Below, piece by piece: positions 40,461 to 48,324 of a stretch of 64,000 nt of DNA. The position numbers were made by a program, and so were the translations under genes. The notes beneath the pieces were generated by a model, which was not told the DNA's origin, made no database searches, and worked only from the letters and a program-made list of their open reading frames with translations. Source of the DNA: Bacteroidota bacterium (GTDB lineage Bacteria; Bacteroidota; Bacteroidia; Chitinophagales; Chitinophagaceae); assembly GCA_030706735.1 (NCBI GenBank), contig JAUZNZ010000002.1, positions 170,261 to 234,260 on the forward strand, given 5' to 3'. Within the stretch, counting starts at the first letter, position 1, and each line of letters opens with the position of its first letter.

Positions 40461-41339
40461 ATGGATGCCCATTCGTCCATATCAAATGATAGGCATTCCC
40501 CCGGTGGGGGAGTGATCGACGCACACCAGCATTTCTGGAAGTTCGACCCCATCCGCGATGCCTGGATCAACCAGGACATGGCCGTGATCCGGCGGGACTT
40601 CATGCCCGCCGACCTCAAACCACTGCTCGATGACGCAGGAGTGGATGGTTGTATGGTCGTCCAGTCCGATTCCTCGGAGGAGGAGAATGCCTTCCAGCTG
40701 GCCAATGCGGACCGGCATGATTTCATCAAAGGCGTCGTCGGCTGGTTGGATCTGCAGTCACCCGCTCTCGAAGAAAGGCTGTCTTATTATCAACGGTTTC
40801 CGAAGATGAAAGGGTTCCGGCACATCCTTCAGGGAGAGAGCGACCGGGCTCTCATGCTTAGGCCGGAGTTTATGCGCGGTATCCGCCTGTTGGAACGATA
40901 TGGGTTCGCCTATGACATACTCATCTATCCCGACCAGCTCGGCTACGCCCGCGAATTCGTCCGCGCCTTGCCGGAACAACGATTCGTGATCGATCATATC
41001 GCCAAACCGCATATCCGGGACCGATATATCACAGAAGAATGGATATCCGCTATCCGGGAGGTCGCGTCAAGCAGGAATGTATTTTGCAAGGTTTCCGGGA
41101 TGGTGACCGAAGCGGACTGGCGCCATTGGGAGCCTGCACACCTTCGGCCGTACATCGATACCGTCGTGGAGGCATTCGGCATGGATAGGCTGATGTTTGG
41201 CTCGGACTGGCCCGTTTGCCTGGTAGCGGCCGATTACCGTCAGGTGATCCAGGTCGTAAGAGACTATTTTGCATCATTTTCCAAAGAGGAACAAGCGGCC
41301 TTCTTTGGCGGGAACGCCAGATTTTTTTATCATCTGTAA
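40461..41339 (+). CDS. Amidohydrolase-family lactonase (L-fucono-/L-galactono-1,5-lactonase)
   Basis: Metal-dependent lactonase of the COG3618 amidohydrolase group, opening L-fuconolactone or L-galactonolactone to the aldonate. The 292 residues show IDAHQHFWKFDP at 19-30, KGFRHILQGE, the DHIAKPHI segment and LMFGSDWPVC with its metal-binding Asp, all typical of characterised L-fuconolactonases. It sits two bases after the FAH-family gene and 36 bp before the dehydrogenase that would make its substrate. One enzyme could serve both sugars because they differ only at C6. Confidence 0.88.
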   Translation: MDAHSSISNDRHSPGGGVIDAHQHFWKFDPIRDAWINQDMAVIRRDFMPADLKPLLDDAGVDGCMVVQSDSSEEENAFQLANADRHDFIKGVVGWLDLQSPALEERLSYYQRFPKMKGFRHILQGESDRALMLRPEFMRGIRLLERYGFAYDILIYPDQLGYAREFVRALPEQRFVIDHIAKPHIRDRYITEEWISAIREVASSRNVFCKVSGMVTEADWRHWEPAHLRPYIDTVVEAFGMDRLMFGSDWPVCLVAADYRQVIQVVRDYFASFSKEEQAAFFGGNARFFYHL

Positions 41340-41375
41340 ACATGCGGCCGCTCATTGCGGCCGTTCCATCAATCT

Positions 41376-42155
41376 ATGGATCTTCAACTGAAAGAAAAAG
41401 TGATTGTCGTCTCTGGCGGGGCCAAGGGAATTGGCCGGGGAATTGCCGGGGTGCTCGTGCGCGAAGGCGCTATTCCTTTCATCATTGGAAGGAACGAAAA
41501 GGACAACGAGCAGGCAGTCCTTGAATTGTCTGCCGGAGGCGGTGAGGCCCGGCAGGTCGTCGCCGAACTGTCTGATCCGGCTCAATGTGAAATGGCAATA
41601 AGGAAGGTGCTGGATCACTGCGGACGGATCGATGGGTTGGTGAACAACGCCGGCGTCAACGATGGGGTAGGGCTCGAGTCCGGGAACTACACGGCATTCA
41701 TGGCCTCTCTGCACAAGAACCTGATACATTATTACCTGCTGGCGCAGCACGCACTGCCCGCATTGAAAAGATCGAAAGGGCCCATCATCAATATCAGTTC
41801 CAAGACGGCCGAAACCGGCCAGGGCAATACCTCGGCCTATGCGGCCTCGAACGGCGGCCGCAATGCGCTTACCCGCGAATGGGCCGTCGAGCTCCTGAAG
41901 TACGGCATTCGCGTCAATGCCATCATCGTCGCGGAATGCTGGACCCCGCTCTATGAGAAATGGATCGGCTCTCATCCCGATCCTGAGGAGAAATTGCGTT
42001 CGATCGTCTCGAAGATACCGCTGGAAAACAGGATGACGACGACAGAAGAGATTGCGAACATGACCGCCTTTCTATTGTCGGAACGGTCAAGCCATACCAC
42101 CGGTCAGTTGATCCACGTCGACGGCGGGTATGTTCACCTCGATCGTGCACTTTAA
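41376..42155 (+). CDS. SDR oxidoreductase, L-fucose/L-galactose dehydrogenase type, with altered active site
   Basis: Short-chain dehydrogenase predicted to oxidise L-fucose or L-galactose at C1 to the 1,5-lactone. From the ATG at 41376 the protein has 259 residues. It has the NAD-binding SGGAKGIGRGIA near 13-24, NNAGVNDG, and the family-specific AECWTPLYEKWI and SSHTTGQLIHVDGGYVHLDRAL found in L-fucose dehydrogenases. The catalytic Ser (ISSKTAE) and Tyr are present, but the YxxxK lysine is Asn (AYAASNGG). This could be a lineage-specific change or a weakened enzyme. The longer frame from 41355 lacks family support. Confidence 0.85.
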   Translation: MDLQLKEKVIVVSGGAKGIGRGIAGVLVREGAIPFIIGRNEKDNEQAVLELSAGGGEARQVVAELSDPAQCEMAIRKVLDHCGRIDGLVNNAGVNDGVGLESGNYTAFMASLHKNLIHYYLLAQHALPALKRSKGPIINISSKTAETGQGNTSAYAASNGGRNALTREWAVELLKYGIRVNAIIVAECWTPLYEKWIGSHPDPEEKLRSIVSKIPLENRMTTTEEIANMTAFLLSERSSHTTGQLIHVDGGYVHLDRAL

Positions 42156-42165
42156 ACTTGATTCA

Positions 42166-43197
42166 ATGAGATCATTAATATGTACAAGGCCCGGCGAAAT
42201 GGAATATCGCGAGATGAACGCCCCCCTCGCGCAGCAAGGACAGGCCATTCTGAAGGTCAGGCGCATCGGCATCTGCGGGACCGATCTGCACGCCTATGAA
42301 GGAACGCAGCCCTATTTCGAATATCCCCGCATCCTGGGACATGAACTGGCCGGCGATATCGTTGATCTTGACGGAGCCCCGGGTTTCATGCCCGGTGAGA
42401 CGGTGACCGTGATACCCTATTTCCATTGCGGACATTGTATCGCCTGCCGGTCCGGCAAACCGAATTGTTGCGTCAACATAAAAGTCTGTGGCGTTCATAT
42501 CGACGGAGGCATGGTGGATTACCTGTCCGTGCCCTCTTCTTCTCTCGTGCATGGCGGCGGATTGACTATTGACGAACTGGCGCTCGTCGAACCTCTCGCG
42601 ATCGGGGCCCATGCGGTCGCAAGGGCCGGGGTGGGGGAGGGTGAGTTCGTGCTTGTCGCCGGCGCAGGTCCTATTGGCTTAGGTATCATGGCGTCGGCGC
42701 GGATCGCCGGCGGAGAAGTGATTGCACTGGATACGAACGCGGACCGCCTGGCCTTTTGCAGGGACCACCTGGACATATTGCATACGATACAGGTGGGAAC
42801 GGCCGGCGAGCCGGTTAAGGCAAGATTGGCAGAAATAACGCGAGGCGATATGCCCTCGGTTATTTTCGACGCGACCGGCAATTTGCGTGCGATTCGCGAT
42901 GCTTTTTCCTGGCTCGCACATGGTGGCCGGTATGTGCTTGTCGGCCTGCAAAAAGAAGAGATCGCATTCAGTCACCCGGAATTCCATAAACGGGAGGCCA
43001 CGCTGATGAGCAGCAGAAATGCAACCCGCGCGGACTTTGAAGGGGTCATCGGGTTGATCGGCCGGAAGGAGATCGACCCGGCTGCATTCGTCACGCACCG
43101 CGTTCCATTCGGAAAAGTAAAGCGCGATTTTCCCGGATGGCTCGATCCGTCGGCCGGCGTGATCAAGGCCATGATAAATATGGAGGACGCATCTTGA
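42166..43197 (+). CDS. Zinc alcohol dehydrogenase family, probable L-galactonate 5-dehydrogenase
   Basis: Zinc medium-chain dehydrogenase predicted to oxidise L-galactonate at C5 to D-tagaturonate. The 343 residues carry catalytic zinc ligands Cys37 (GICGTDLH) and His59-Glu60 (GHE), structural zinc Cys88, 91, 94 and 102 (HCGHCIACRSGKPNC) and the cofactor motif GAGPIGLGIM near residue 166. The closest known functions are E. coli LgoD (YjjN) and the L-galactonate dehydrogenase of the Bacteroides L-galactose pathway. The next steps (UxaB, UxaA) follow in the same cluster and no uxaC uronate isomerase is present, which supports tagaturonate being made by this enzyme. The ATG at 42166 is used. Confidence 0.8.
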   Translation: MRSLICTRPGEMEYREMNAPLAQQGQAILKVRRIGICGTDLHAYEGTQPYFEYPRILGHELAGDIVDLDGAPGFMPGETVTVIPYFHCGHCIACRSGKPNCCVNIKVCGVHIDGGMVDYLSVPSSSLVHGGGLTIDELALVEPLAIGAHAVARAGVGEGEFVLVAGAGPIGLGIMASARIAGGEVIALDTNADRLAFCRDHLDILHTIQVGTAGEPVKARLAEITRGDMPSVIFDATGNLRAIRDAFSWLAHGGRYVLVGLQKEEIAFSHPEFHKREATLMSSRNATRADFEGVIGLIGRKEIDPAAFVTHRVPFGKVKRDFPGWLDPSAGVIKAMINMEDAS

Positions 43198-43275
43198 ACC
43201 TCGCCGTCCGGAGGGGCAGTGCAAACGATTGCGTAGTCTCGTGCCGGAGTTGCACGGAATGAACGCGCCGGGACG

Positions 43276-43283
43276 TACTTTTG
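43276..43283 (+). promoter_or_regulatory. Candidate internal -7 element before the KDG kinase gene
   Basis: TACTTTTG fits TAnnTTTG and lies 27 bp upstream of the ATG at 43311, in the only sizeable gap (113 bp) inside the sugar cluster. A TTG at 43250-43252 is 23 bp upstream, longer than usual. Confidence 0.42.
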
Positions 43284-43310
43284 GATGGGGAAAGCACGCA
43301 AAATCTATAT

Positions 43311-44351
43311 ATGGTCTTGTCTTTTGGAGAATTGCTGTTGAGGATGTGTCCGGATGCGGAAGGCGATTGGCTGCGGCAAAACAGCCTACCCTTTTACGTC
43401 GGCGGAGCGGAAGCGAATGTAGCGACGGCGTTGGCCATTTGGGGCACCCCGTCAGGGTATGCAACCGCCCTCCCGGAGAACATGCTCTCCCGGCAATTGA
43501 CCGCTTACCTGCAGCAAAAGGGCATCGACACGTCCCGCATACTTTATCGCGGGGAAAGATTAGGGCTGTACTACCTGCCGAAAGGAAGGGACCTGAAGAA
43601 TGCCGGTGTGATCTATGACCGCGCTCATTCCTCATTTTCAGAATGGGCGCCTGGATCCGTGGATTGGGATAAATGGCTTCGGGACGTCCGCTGGCTTCAT
43701 TTCAGCGCCATCTCGCCTGCCCTGAACAAGCAGTTGGCCATGGTCTGCCATGAGCTCCTCGAGGCGGCCTCGGTGAAAAAGATCATGATCTCGGTCGACC
43801 TCAACTATCGCGCGAAGCTATGGCAGTATGGCGCCGCACCCATCGATATCATGCCCGACCTCGTCCGCCATTGCGACCTCGTCATGGGTAATCTCTGGGC
43901 CGCCGAAAAAATGCTGGGGACGCCCCTGGATACAGCCCTGGTGCATGAGGGGTGCGCGCGGGAGGATTATCTGCGTCATGCCCGCCTGACAAGCGAGATG
44001 ATCATGGAACGATTCCCTCGTGCAAAATTCGTGGCAAAGACCTTTCGTTTTGACCGCGGACAGGGAGGCATTCACTATTATACTTGCCTTTTTAACGGCA
44101 GCCGGTTGTATAGCTCGATGGAGTATTTTGCGGATAGAATTGTTGACAAAGTGGGCAGCGGGGACTGCTACATGGCTGGCCTGATCCACGGACTGTATCG
44201 TGGCAGGCCCCTGCAGGAAACGCTTGAATTTGCGACGGCCGCAGCCTTCCGGAAATTATTCATCGCCAGTGACGCCACCGATCAGACGGCAGAAGAGATC
44301 GATGCATTCGTCCGGCAGCAAGAGCAAATATCAAAAACAACGAAGACATGA
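43311..44351 (+). CDS. kdgK: PfkB-family sugar kinase, probable 2-keto-3-deoxygluconate kinase
   Basis: Ribokinase-family kinase predicted to phosphorylate 2-keto-3-deoxy-D-gluconate to KDPG. The 346 residues (ATG at 43311) have the substrate-binding FYVGGAEANVATAL near residues 29-42, SVDLNYRAKLW and the catalytic VGSGDCYMAGLIHGLY with its Asp. KDG kinase is favoured by the directly overlapping KDPG aldolase gene (4 bp) and the UxaA/UxaB genes that make KDG. Fructokinase is less likely. An upstream TTG frame from 43281 overlaps the -7 element and is rejected. Confidence 0.88.
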   Translation: MVLSFGELLLRMCPDAEGDWLRQNSLPFYVGGAEANVATALAIWGTPSGYATALPENMLSRQLTAYLQQKGIDTSRILYRGERLGLYYLPKGRDLKNAGVIYDRAHSSFSEWAPGSVDWDKWLRDVRWLHFSAISPALNKQLAMVCHELLEAASVKKIMISVDLNYRAKLWQYGAAPIDIMPDLVRHCDLVMGNLWAAEKMLGTPLDTALVHEGCAREDYLRHARLTSEMIMERFPRAKFVAKTFRFDRGQGGIHYYTCLFNGSRLYSSMEYFADRIVDKVGSGDCYMAGLIHGLYRGRPLQETLEFATAAAFRKLFIASDATDQTAEEIDAFVRQQEQISKTTKT

Positions 44352-45007
44352 AAGATCCCGGCACCGTATTGCAAACTATACTCGACCAGGGACTGCTGCC
44401 ATTATTTTATTGGGACGATGCGGAGGTCAGCCTGGAGGTTGTGCGGACCTTATACAAGGCAGGCGTCCGCGCGGTCGAATACACCAACCGCGGCAACAAG
44501 GCACTGGACAATTTTAAGCTATTGAAGAGGACCCTGGCGGCTGAAGCCCCCGACCTGCACCTGGGGATCGGGACCGTGAAGTCTGCCGGGGAGGCGCTCG
44601 CCTTCATCCATGCCGGCGCCGACCTGATCGTTTCGCCTCTCGTCAACCCGGAGATCGCCGCGCTGACGGAAAAGGCGGATCTTCTTTGGATACCGGGCGC
44701 GATGACGCCCACCGAGATTTATCAGGCGCAACAATCCGGCGCCCGCCTCATAAAAATATTTCCCGCCAATATCCTCGGTCCGGAATTCATCAGTTCCGTC
44801 CGCGAATTATTTCCGGGCCAGTTATTCATCCCGACCGGCGGCGTAGAGCTCGACCAGGAAAATATCAGGAACTGGTTCAAGGCTGGCGTGTCGGCCGTGG
44901 GTATGGGAAGCAAACTGATCACCAAAGACGTCCTGAAGAGCCGACAATTTGACGTCCTGTATAAGAATGCACAAAAAGCCATGGAAATGGTCAAGGCCGG
45001 AAGATAA
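44348..45007 (+). CDS. eda: KDPG/KHG aldolase
   Basis: Class I aldolase that splits 2-keto-3-deoxy-6-phosphogluconate to pyruvate and glyceraldehyde-3-phosphate. The 219 residues contain the catalytic Glu in AVEYTNRG, the GTVKSAGEA loop, the Schiff-base Lys in ARLIKIFPANILGP near residue 136, and the phosphate-binding PTGGVELDQENIRNWFKAG. It overlaps the kinase gene by 4 bp, so both are translated together, and uxaB follows by 11 bp. Confidence 0.92.
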   Translation: MKDPGTVLQTILDQGLLPLFYWDDAEVSLEVVRTLYKAGVRAVEYTNRGNKALDNFKLLKRTLAAEAPDLHLGIGTVKSAGEALAFIHAGADLIVSPLVNPEIAALTEKADLLWIPGAMTPTEIYQAQQSGARLIKIFPANILGPEFISSVRELFPGQLFIPTGGVELDQENIRNWFKAGVSAVGMGSKLITKDVLKSRQFDVLYKNAQKAMEMVKAGR

Positions 45008-45018
45008 AATGATGTGAT

Positions 45019-46533
45019 ATGCCAGTAAATCATCTGTCGCGCAAAGAACTTGACAAAATAGACGCCGCCCGGGTGGTCAAGCCCGCCGGCGAACTGTTCT
45101 CCCTGCCCGAAAAAGTGCTGCAATTCGGTACCGGCGTTTTGTTGCGCGGCCTTCCGGACTTTTTTGTCGATAAGGCAAACCGGCAGGGCGCCTTCAATGG
45201 GCGCATCGTGGTGATCAAGTCGACCGACGCGGGAGACGCCGGAGTATTCGACCGGCAGGACGGACTTTATACGCTATGCATCCGGGGATTGGAGAAGGGC
45301 GCCCGGACCGGGGAAAATATCATTTGCTCTGCCATCAGCCGGGTCCTGTCGGCGAAGGATCAATGGCAGGACATATTGGAATGCGCCCGCAACCCGGACA
45401 TGCAGATCGTTATCTCCAATACGACGGAGGTCGGGATCCAATTGATGGAGGACGATATTCGCAAATCTCCCCCGGTCTCCTTTCCGGGTAAGCTGCTCGC
45501 CTTTCTCTATGCGCGGTTTAACGCGTGTCAGGGTTCCCCCTCCGGCGGCATGGTGATCATCCCTACCGAGCTGATCGTGGCCAATGGCAGGAAATTGGCA
45601 GCCATTGTAAAGGAACTGGCCGTCCTTAATGATCTTGGGCCGGCCTTTGGGCAATGGCTTGAGGAGCACTGCCGATTCTGCGATTCCCTGGTCGACCGCA
45701 TCGTGCCGGGACGACCGGACAAGGCGACTATCCAACAATTGCAGGACGATTTGGGTTATAAGGATGAACTCCTGTGCGTGTCCGAGGTTTATCGTCTTTG
45801 GGCAATCGAAGGAGACGATCGCGTTCGATCGGTTCTTTCTTTTGCACAGGCCGATCCCGGAGTGATCATCCGGCCGGACATCGGGATCTATCGCGAGTTG
45901 AAGCTCCGCCTGCTGAATGGGACACACACGCTGAGTTGCGGGCTGGCCTTTCTGGCAGGGTTCGTCACGGTGAAAGAGGCCATGGACGATGCGAATTTCT
46001 CCGCATTCGTATCGGACCTGATGCTGAAGGAGATCGCGCCTTCCATACCCTATGATTTGCCGGTGCAGGAGGCGAAGGATTTTGGGTTGCAGGTATTGGA
46101 TCGTTTCCGAAATCCTCATATCCGGCATCAGTGGATCAGTATCACCATGCAATATTCCTCCAAAATGAAGATGAGGGATATTCCTGTTTTGCTCCGGCAT
46201 TATCAGTTGAATGACCAGCCGCCGGAGCGGTTCGCTCTGGGATTTGCCGCGTATCTGCTCTTTATGCGGGGAGTAAAGGTCGAGGAGGGGATATATAAAG
46301 GCGAATGGGCAGGGCGATCCTACCCCATCCATGATGATCAGGCTGCCCATTTTTTTCAGCTATGGAAGGATTGCCCGGTCGATCGGATCGTGGAATGCGC
46401 CTTGAAGGATCAGTCCCTCTGGGGAGCAGACCTGACCTCGCTGAACGGGTTCGCGGGAATGGTGCAAAACAAGTTGGATACACTAATGACGAAGGGCGCA
46501 GCGGCGGCGATAGCCGGGCTGGCCGATTCATAA
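45019..46533 (+). CDS. uxaB: Tagaturonate reductase (altronate oxidoreductase)
   Basis: Polyol-dehydrogenase-family enzyme that reduces D-tagaturonate to D-altronate with NADH. The 504 residues show the N-terminal Rossmann region (VLQFGTGVLLRGLPDFFVDKA), the PTELIVANGRKLAAIV segment, the NGTHTLSCGLAFLAGF substrate region and ITMQYSSKMKMRDIPVL, which carries the conserved Lys. The size and the FRNPHIRHQW pattern fit UxaB rather than mannitol or fructuronate dehydrogenases. It sits between the KDPG aldolase gene and uxaA. Confidence 0.93.
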   Translation: MPVNHLSRKELDKIDAARVVKPAGELFSLPEKVLQFGTGVLLRGLPDFFVDKANRQGAFNGRIVVIKSTDAGDAGVFDRQDGLYTLCIRGLEKGARTGENIICSAISRVLSAKDQWQDILECARNPDMQIVISNTTEVGIQLMEDDIRKSPPVSFPGKLLAFLYARFNACQGSPSGGMVIIPTELIVANGRKLAAIVKELAVLNDLGPAFGQWLEEHCRFCDSLVDRIVPGRPDKATIQQLQDDLGYKDELLCVSEVYRLWAIEGDDRVRSVLSFAQADPGVIIRPDIGIYRELKLRLLNGTHTLSCGLAFLAGFVTVKEAMDDANFSAFVSDLMLKEIAPSIPYDLPVQEAKDFGLQVLDRFRNPHIRHQWISITMQYSSKMKMRDIPVLLRHYQLNDQPPERFALGFAAYLLFMRGVKVEEGIYKGEWAGRSYPIHDDQAAHFFQLWKDCPVDRIVECALKDQSLWGADLTSLNGFAGMVQNKLDTLMTKGAAAAIAGLADS

Positions 46534-46544
46534 AACAGGACAAT

Positions 46545-48230
46545 ATGAACAGCATACAATCGGTCGAAGCACCCCAAAAGCAGCGCTCTGTTCTTAAGGT
46601 CAACCCGAATGACAACGTACTGGTGGCCCTCACCAACTTGCTCAAGGATGAGCGTATCGACTTCGAAGGCCAGGAATACCAGATCCAGGAACCGGTCAAG
46701 GCCAAGCATAAGTTTGCCATGCGGGATCTCGCTCCCGGCGACGAAGTGATCATGTATGGGGTCCTGGTCGGGAAGGCGCAGCAGCCTATCAAAAAAGGAG
46801 GCCTGATCAGCACAACCAACGTGAAACATGCGGCAAGCGATTTTCACATCGGCCAGCGGCACACGGACTGGGTGCGACCCGATATCTCCAAATTCAAAGG
46901 ACGGACCTTTAACGGGTATCGCCGCGCGGACGGGAGTGTAGGTACCGCCAATTACTGGATCGTGATTCCGATGGTGTTCTGCGAGAACAGGAACCTCGAC
47001 GTGCTGCAGCAGGCCCTCGTGGACGATCTCGGCTACGGCCGGAACAGATCATACCAGCTGCAGGCCCGGCAGCTCGTTGAATTATACAAAGCAGGCAAGG
47101 ACGTGCAGGATATCCTTCAGGCGGACCTGCGCGCTGAGTATGATAAACACGTGTCCCAGCGGCTCTTCCCCAACCTGGACGGCATCAAGTTCCTGAATCA
47201 TGACGGCGGATGCGGCGGCACGAGGCAGGATGCGCAGGCGCTCTGCGGATTGCTGGCGGGTTATATCACACATCCCAATGTGGCCGGAGCAACCGTATTG
47301 AGCCTGGGATGCCAGAACGCGCAGGTGGGCATGCTCGAAGAAGAGATCAAACGACGCTCCCCGCAGTTTGACAAGCCCATGATCGTCCTCGAACAGCAAA
47401 AGATCGGAAAAGAATCGGACCTATTGTCGGAGGCGATCAAGCAAACCTTCGCCGGATTGATACAAGCCAATCGGCAAACCAGGGAACCCGCTCCCCTCTC
47501 CAGGATTTGCATCGGTCTGGAATGCGGAGGCTCGGATGGCTTTTCCGGCATTTCAGCCAATCCGGCCATCGGGTATACCTCCGACCTGCTGGTCGCCCTC
47601 GGCGGCTCGGTCATCCTATCGGAATTCCCCGAACTCTGCGGGGTCGAGCAGAACCTCAGCGATCGCTGCGTGGACGTCCCCACGGCGGAACGGTTTTCCT
47701 ATTTGATGAAGACCTACAATGAGCGCGCCAAAGCGGTAGGTTCCGGGTTCGATATGAACCCCTCACCCGGCAATATCAAGGACGGCCTGATCACCGACGC
47801 CATAAAATCGGCTGGCGCGGCCAAAAAAGGAGGCACTTCCCCCGTGGCTGATGTCCTTGATTACCCCGAAAAGGTAACAAAGCCCGGCCTGAACCTTCTC
47901 TGCACGCCCGGAAATGACGTCGAGTCCACAACGGCCGAAGTCGGCGCCGGCGCTACGATCGTACTCTTCACTACAGGTCTCGGTACCCCTACGGGTAATC
48001 CGATCGCCCCCGTCGTCAAGATCGCCAGTAATACGGCGCTTTTTAACCGCATGCAGGACATAATCGATATCAATACAGGCACCATCATTGAAGGCACGGA
48101 AACCATCCCGCAAGCCGGGGAGCGCATCCTGGATTATGTGATCCGCGTGGCGAGCGGAGAGATCGAAGTCTCTGCCGTCCGTCATGTGCAGGATGATTTC
48201 ATTCCGTGGAAGCGCGGCGTATCGCTATAA
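46545..48230 (+). CDS. uxaA: UxaA-family sugar-acid dehydratase (altronate dehydratase; candidate L-fuconate dehydratase)
   Basis: Iron-dependent dehydratase removing water from C2-C3 of D-altronate to give 2-keto-3-deoxygluconate. The 561 residues have an N-terminal SAF domain at about 20-95, then the catalytic UxaA part with GYRRADGSVGTANYW, NHDGGCGGTRQD at 218-229, GLECGGSDGFSGISANPAIG at 325-343 and the C-terminal NPIAPVVKIASN. It is full length. The frame extending upstream to 46362 overlaps uxaB and is rejected; 11 bp separate the genes. In the Campylobacter jejuni L-fucose locus a uxaA-like gene stands where the fuconate dehydratase is needed, so a second role on L-fuconate is plausible here. 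Confidence 0.92.
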   Translation: MNSIQSVEAPQKQRSVLKVNPNDNVLVALTNLLKDERIDFEGQEYQIQEPVKAKHKFAMRDLAPGDEVIMYGVLVGKAQQPIKKGGLISTTNVKHAASDFHIGQRHTDWVRPDISKFKGRTFNGYRRADGSVGTANYWIVIPMVFCENRNLDVLQQALVDDLGYGRNRSYQLQARQLVELYKAGKDVQDILQADLRAEYDKHVSQRLFPNLDGIKFLNHDGGCGGTRQDAQALCGLLAGYITHPNVAGATVLSLGCQNAQVGMLEEEIKRRSPQFDKPMIVLEQQKIGKESDLLSEAIKQTFAGLIQANRQTREPAPLSRICIGLECGGSDGFSGISANPAIGYTSDLLVALGGSVILSEFPELCGVEQNLSDRCVDVPTAERFSYLMKTYNERAKAVGSGFDMNPSPGNIKDGLITDAIKSAGAAKKGGTSPVADVLDYPEKVTKPGLNLLCTPGNDVESTTAEVGAGATIVLFTTGLGTPTGNPIAPVVKIASNTALFNRMQDIIDINTGTIIEGTETIPQAGERILDYVIRVASGEIEVSAVRHVQDDFIPWKRGVSL

Positions 48231-48324
48231 TTTTAGCAGCTTTCCTCTTTTTTTTTCGCGGAAGTCCGGGCAAAATGACCGATATTGGTAATGATTGCTC
48301 CATGGAAAAGGGTAAGGACTGCTG

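Noticed and set aside
41345..41363. CGGCCG hairpin between the lactonase and dehydrogenase genes
   Set aside because: The stem is only 6 bp and built from palindromic CGGCCG copies, with no T-run; too weak to call.
45274..46350. 358-residue open frame antisense to uxaB
   Set aside because: A shadow of GC-rich coding DNA; no domain is recognisable and uxaB on the plus strand is unambiguous.
46362..46544. N-terminal extension of the UxaA reading frame
   Set aside because: It lies inside uxaB in another frame, is not similar to any dehydratase, and the ATG at 46545 gives the normal SAF-domain start.
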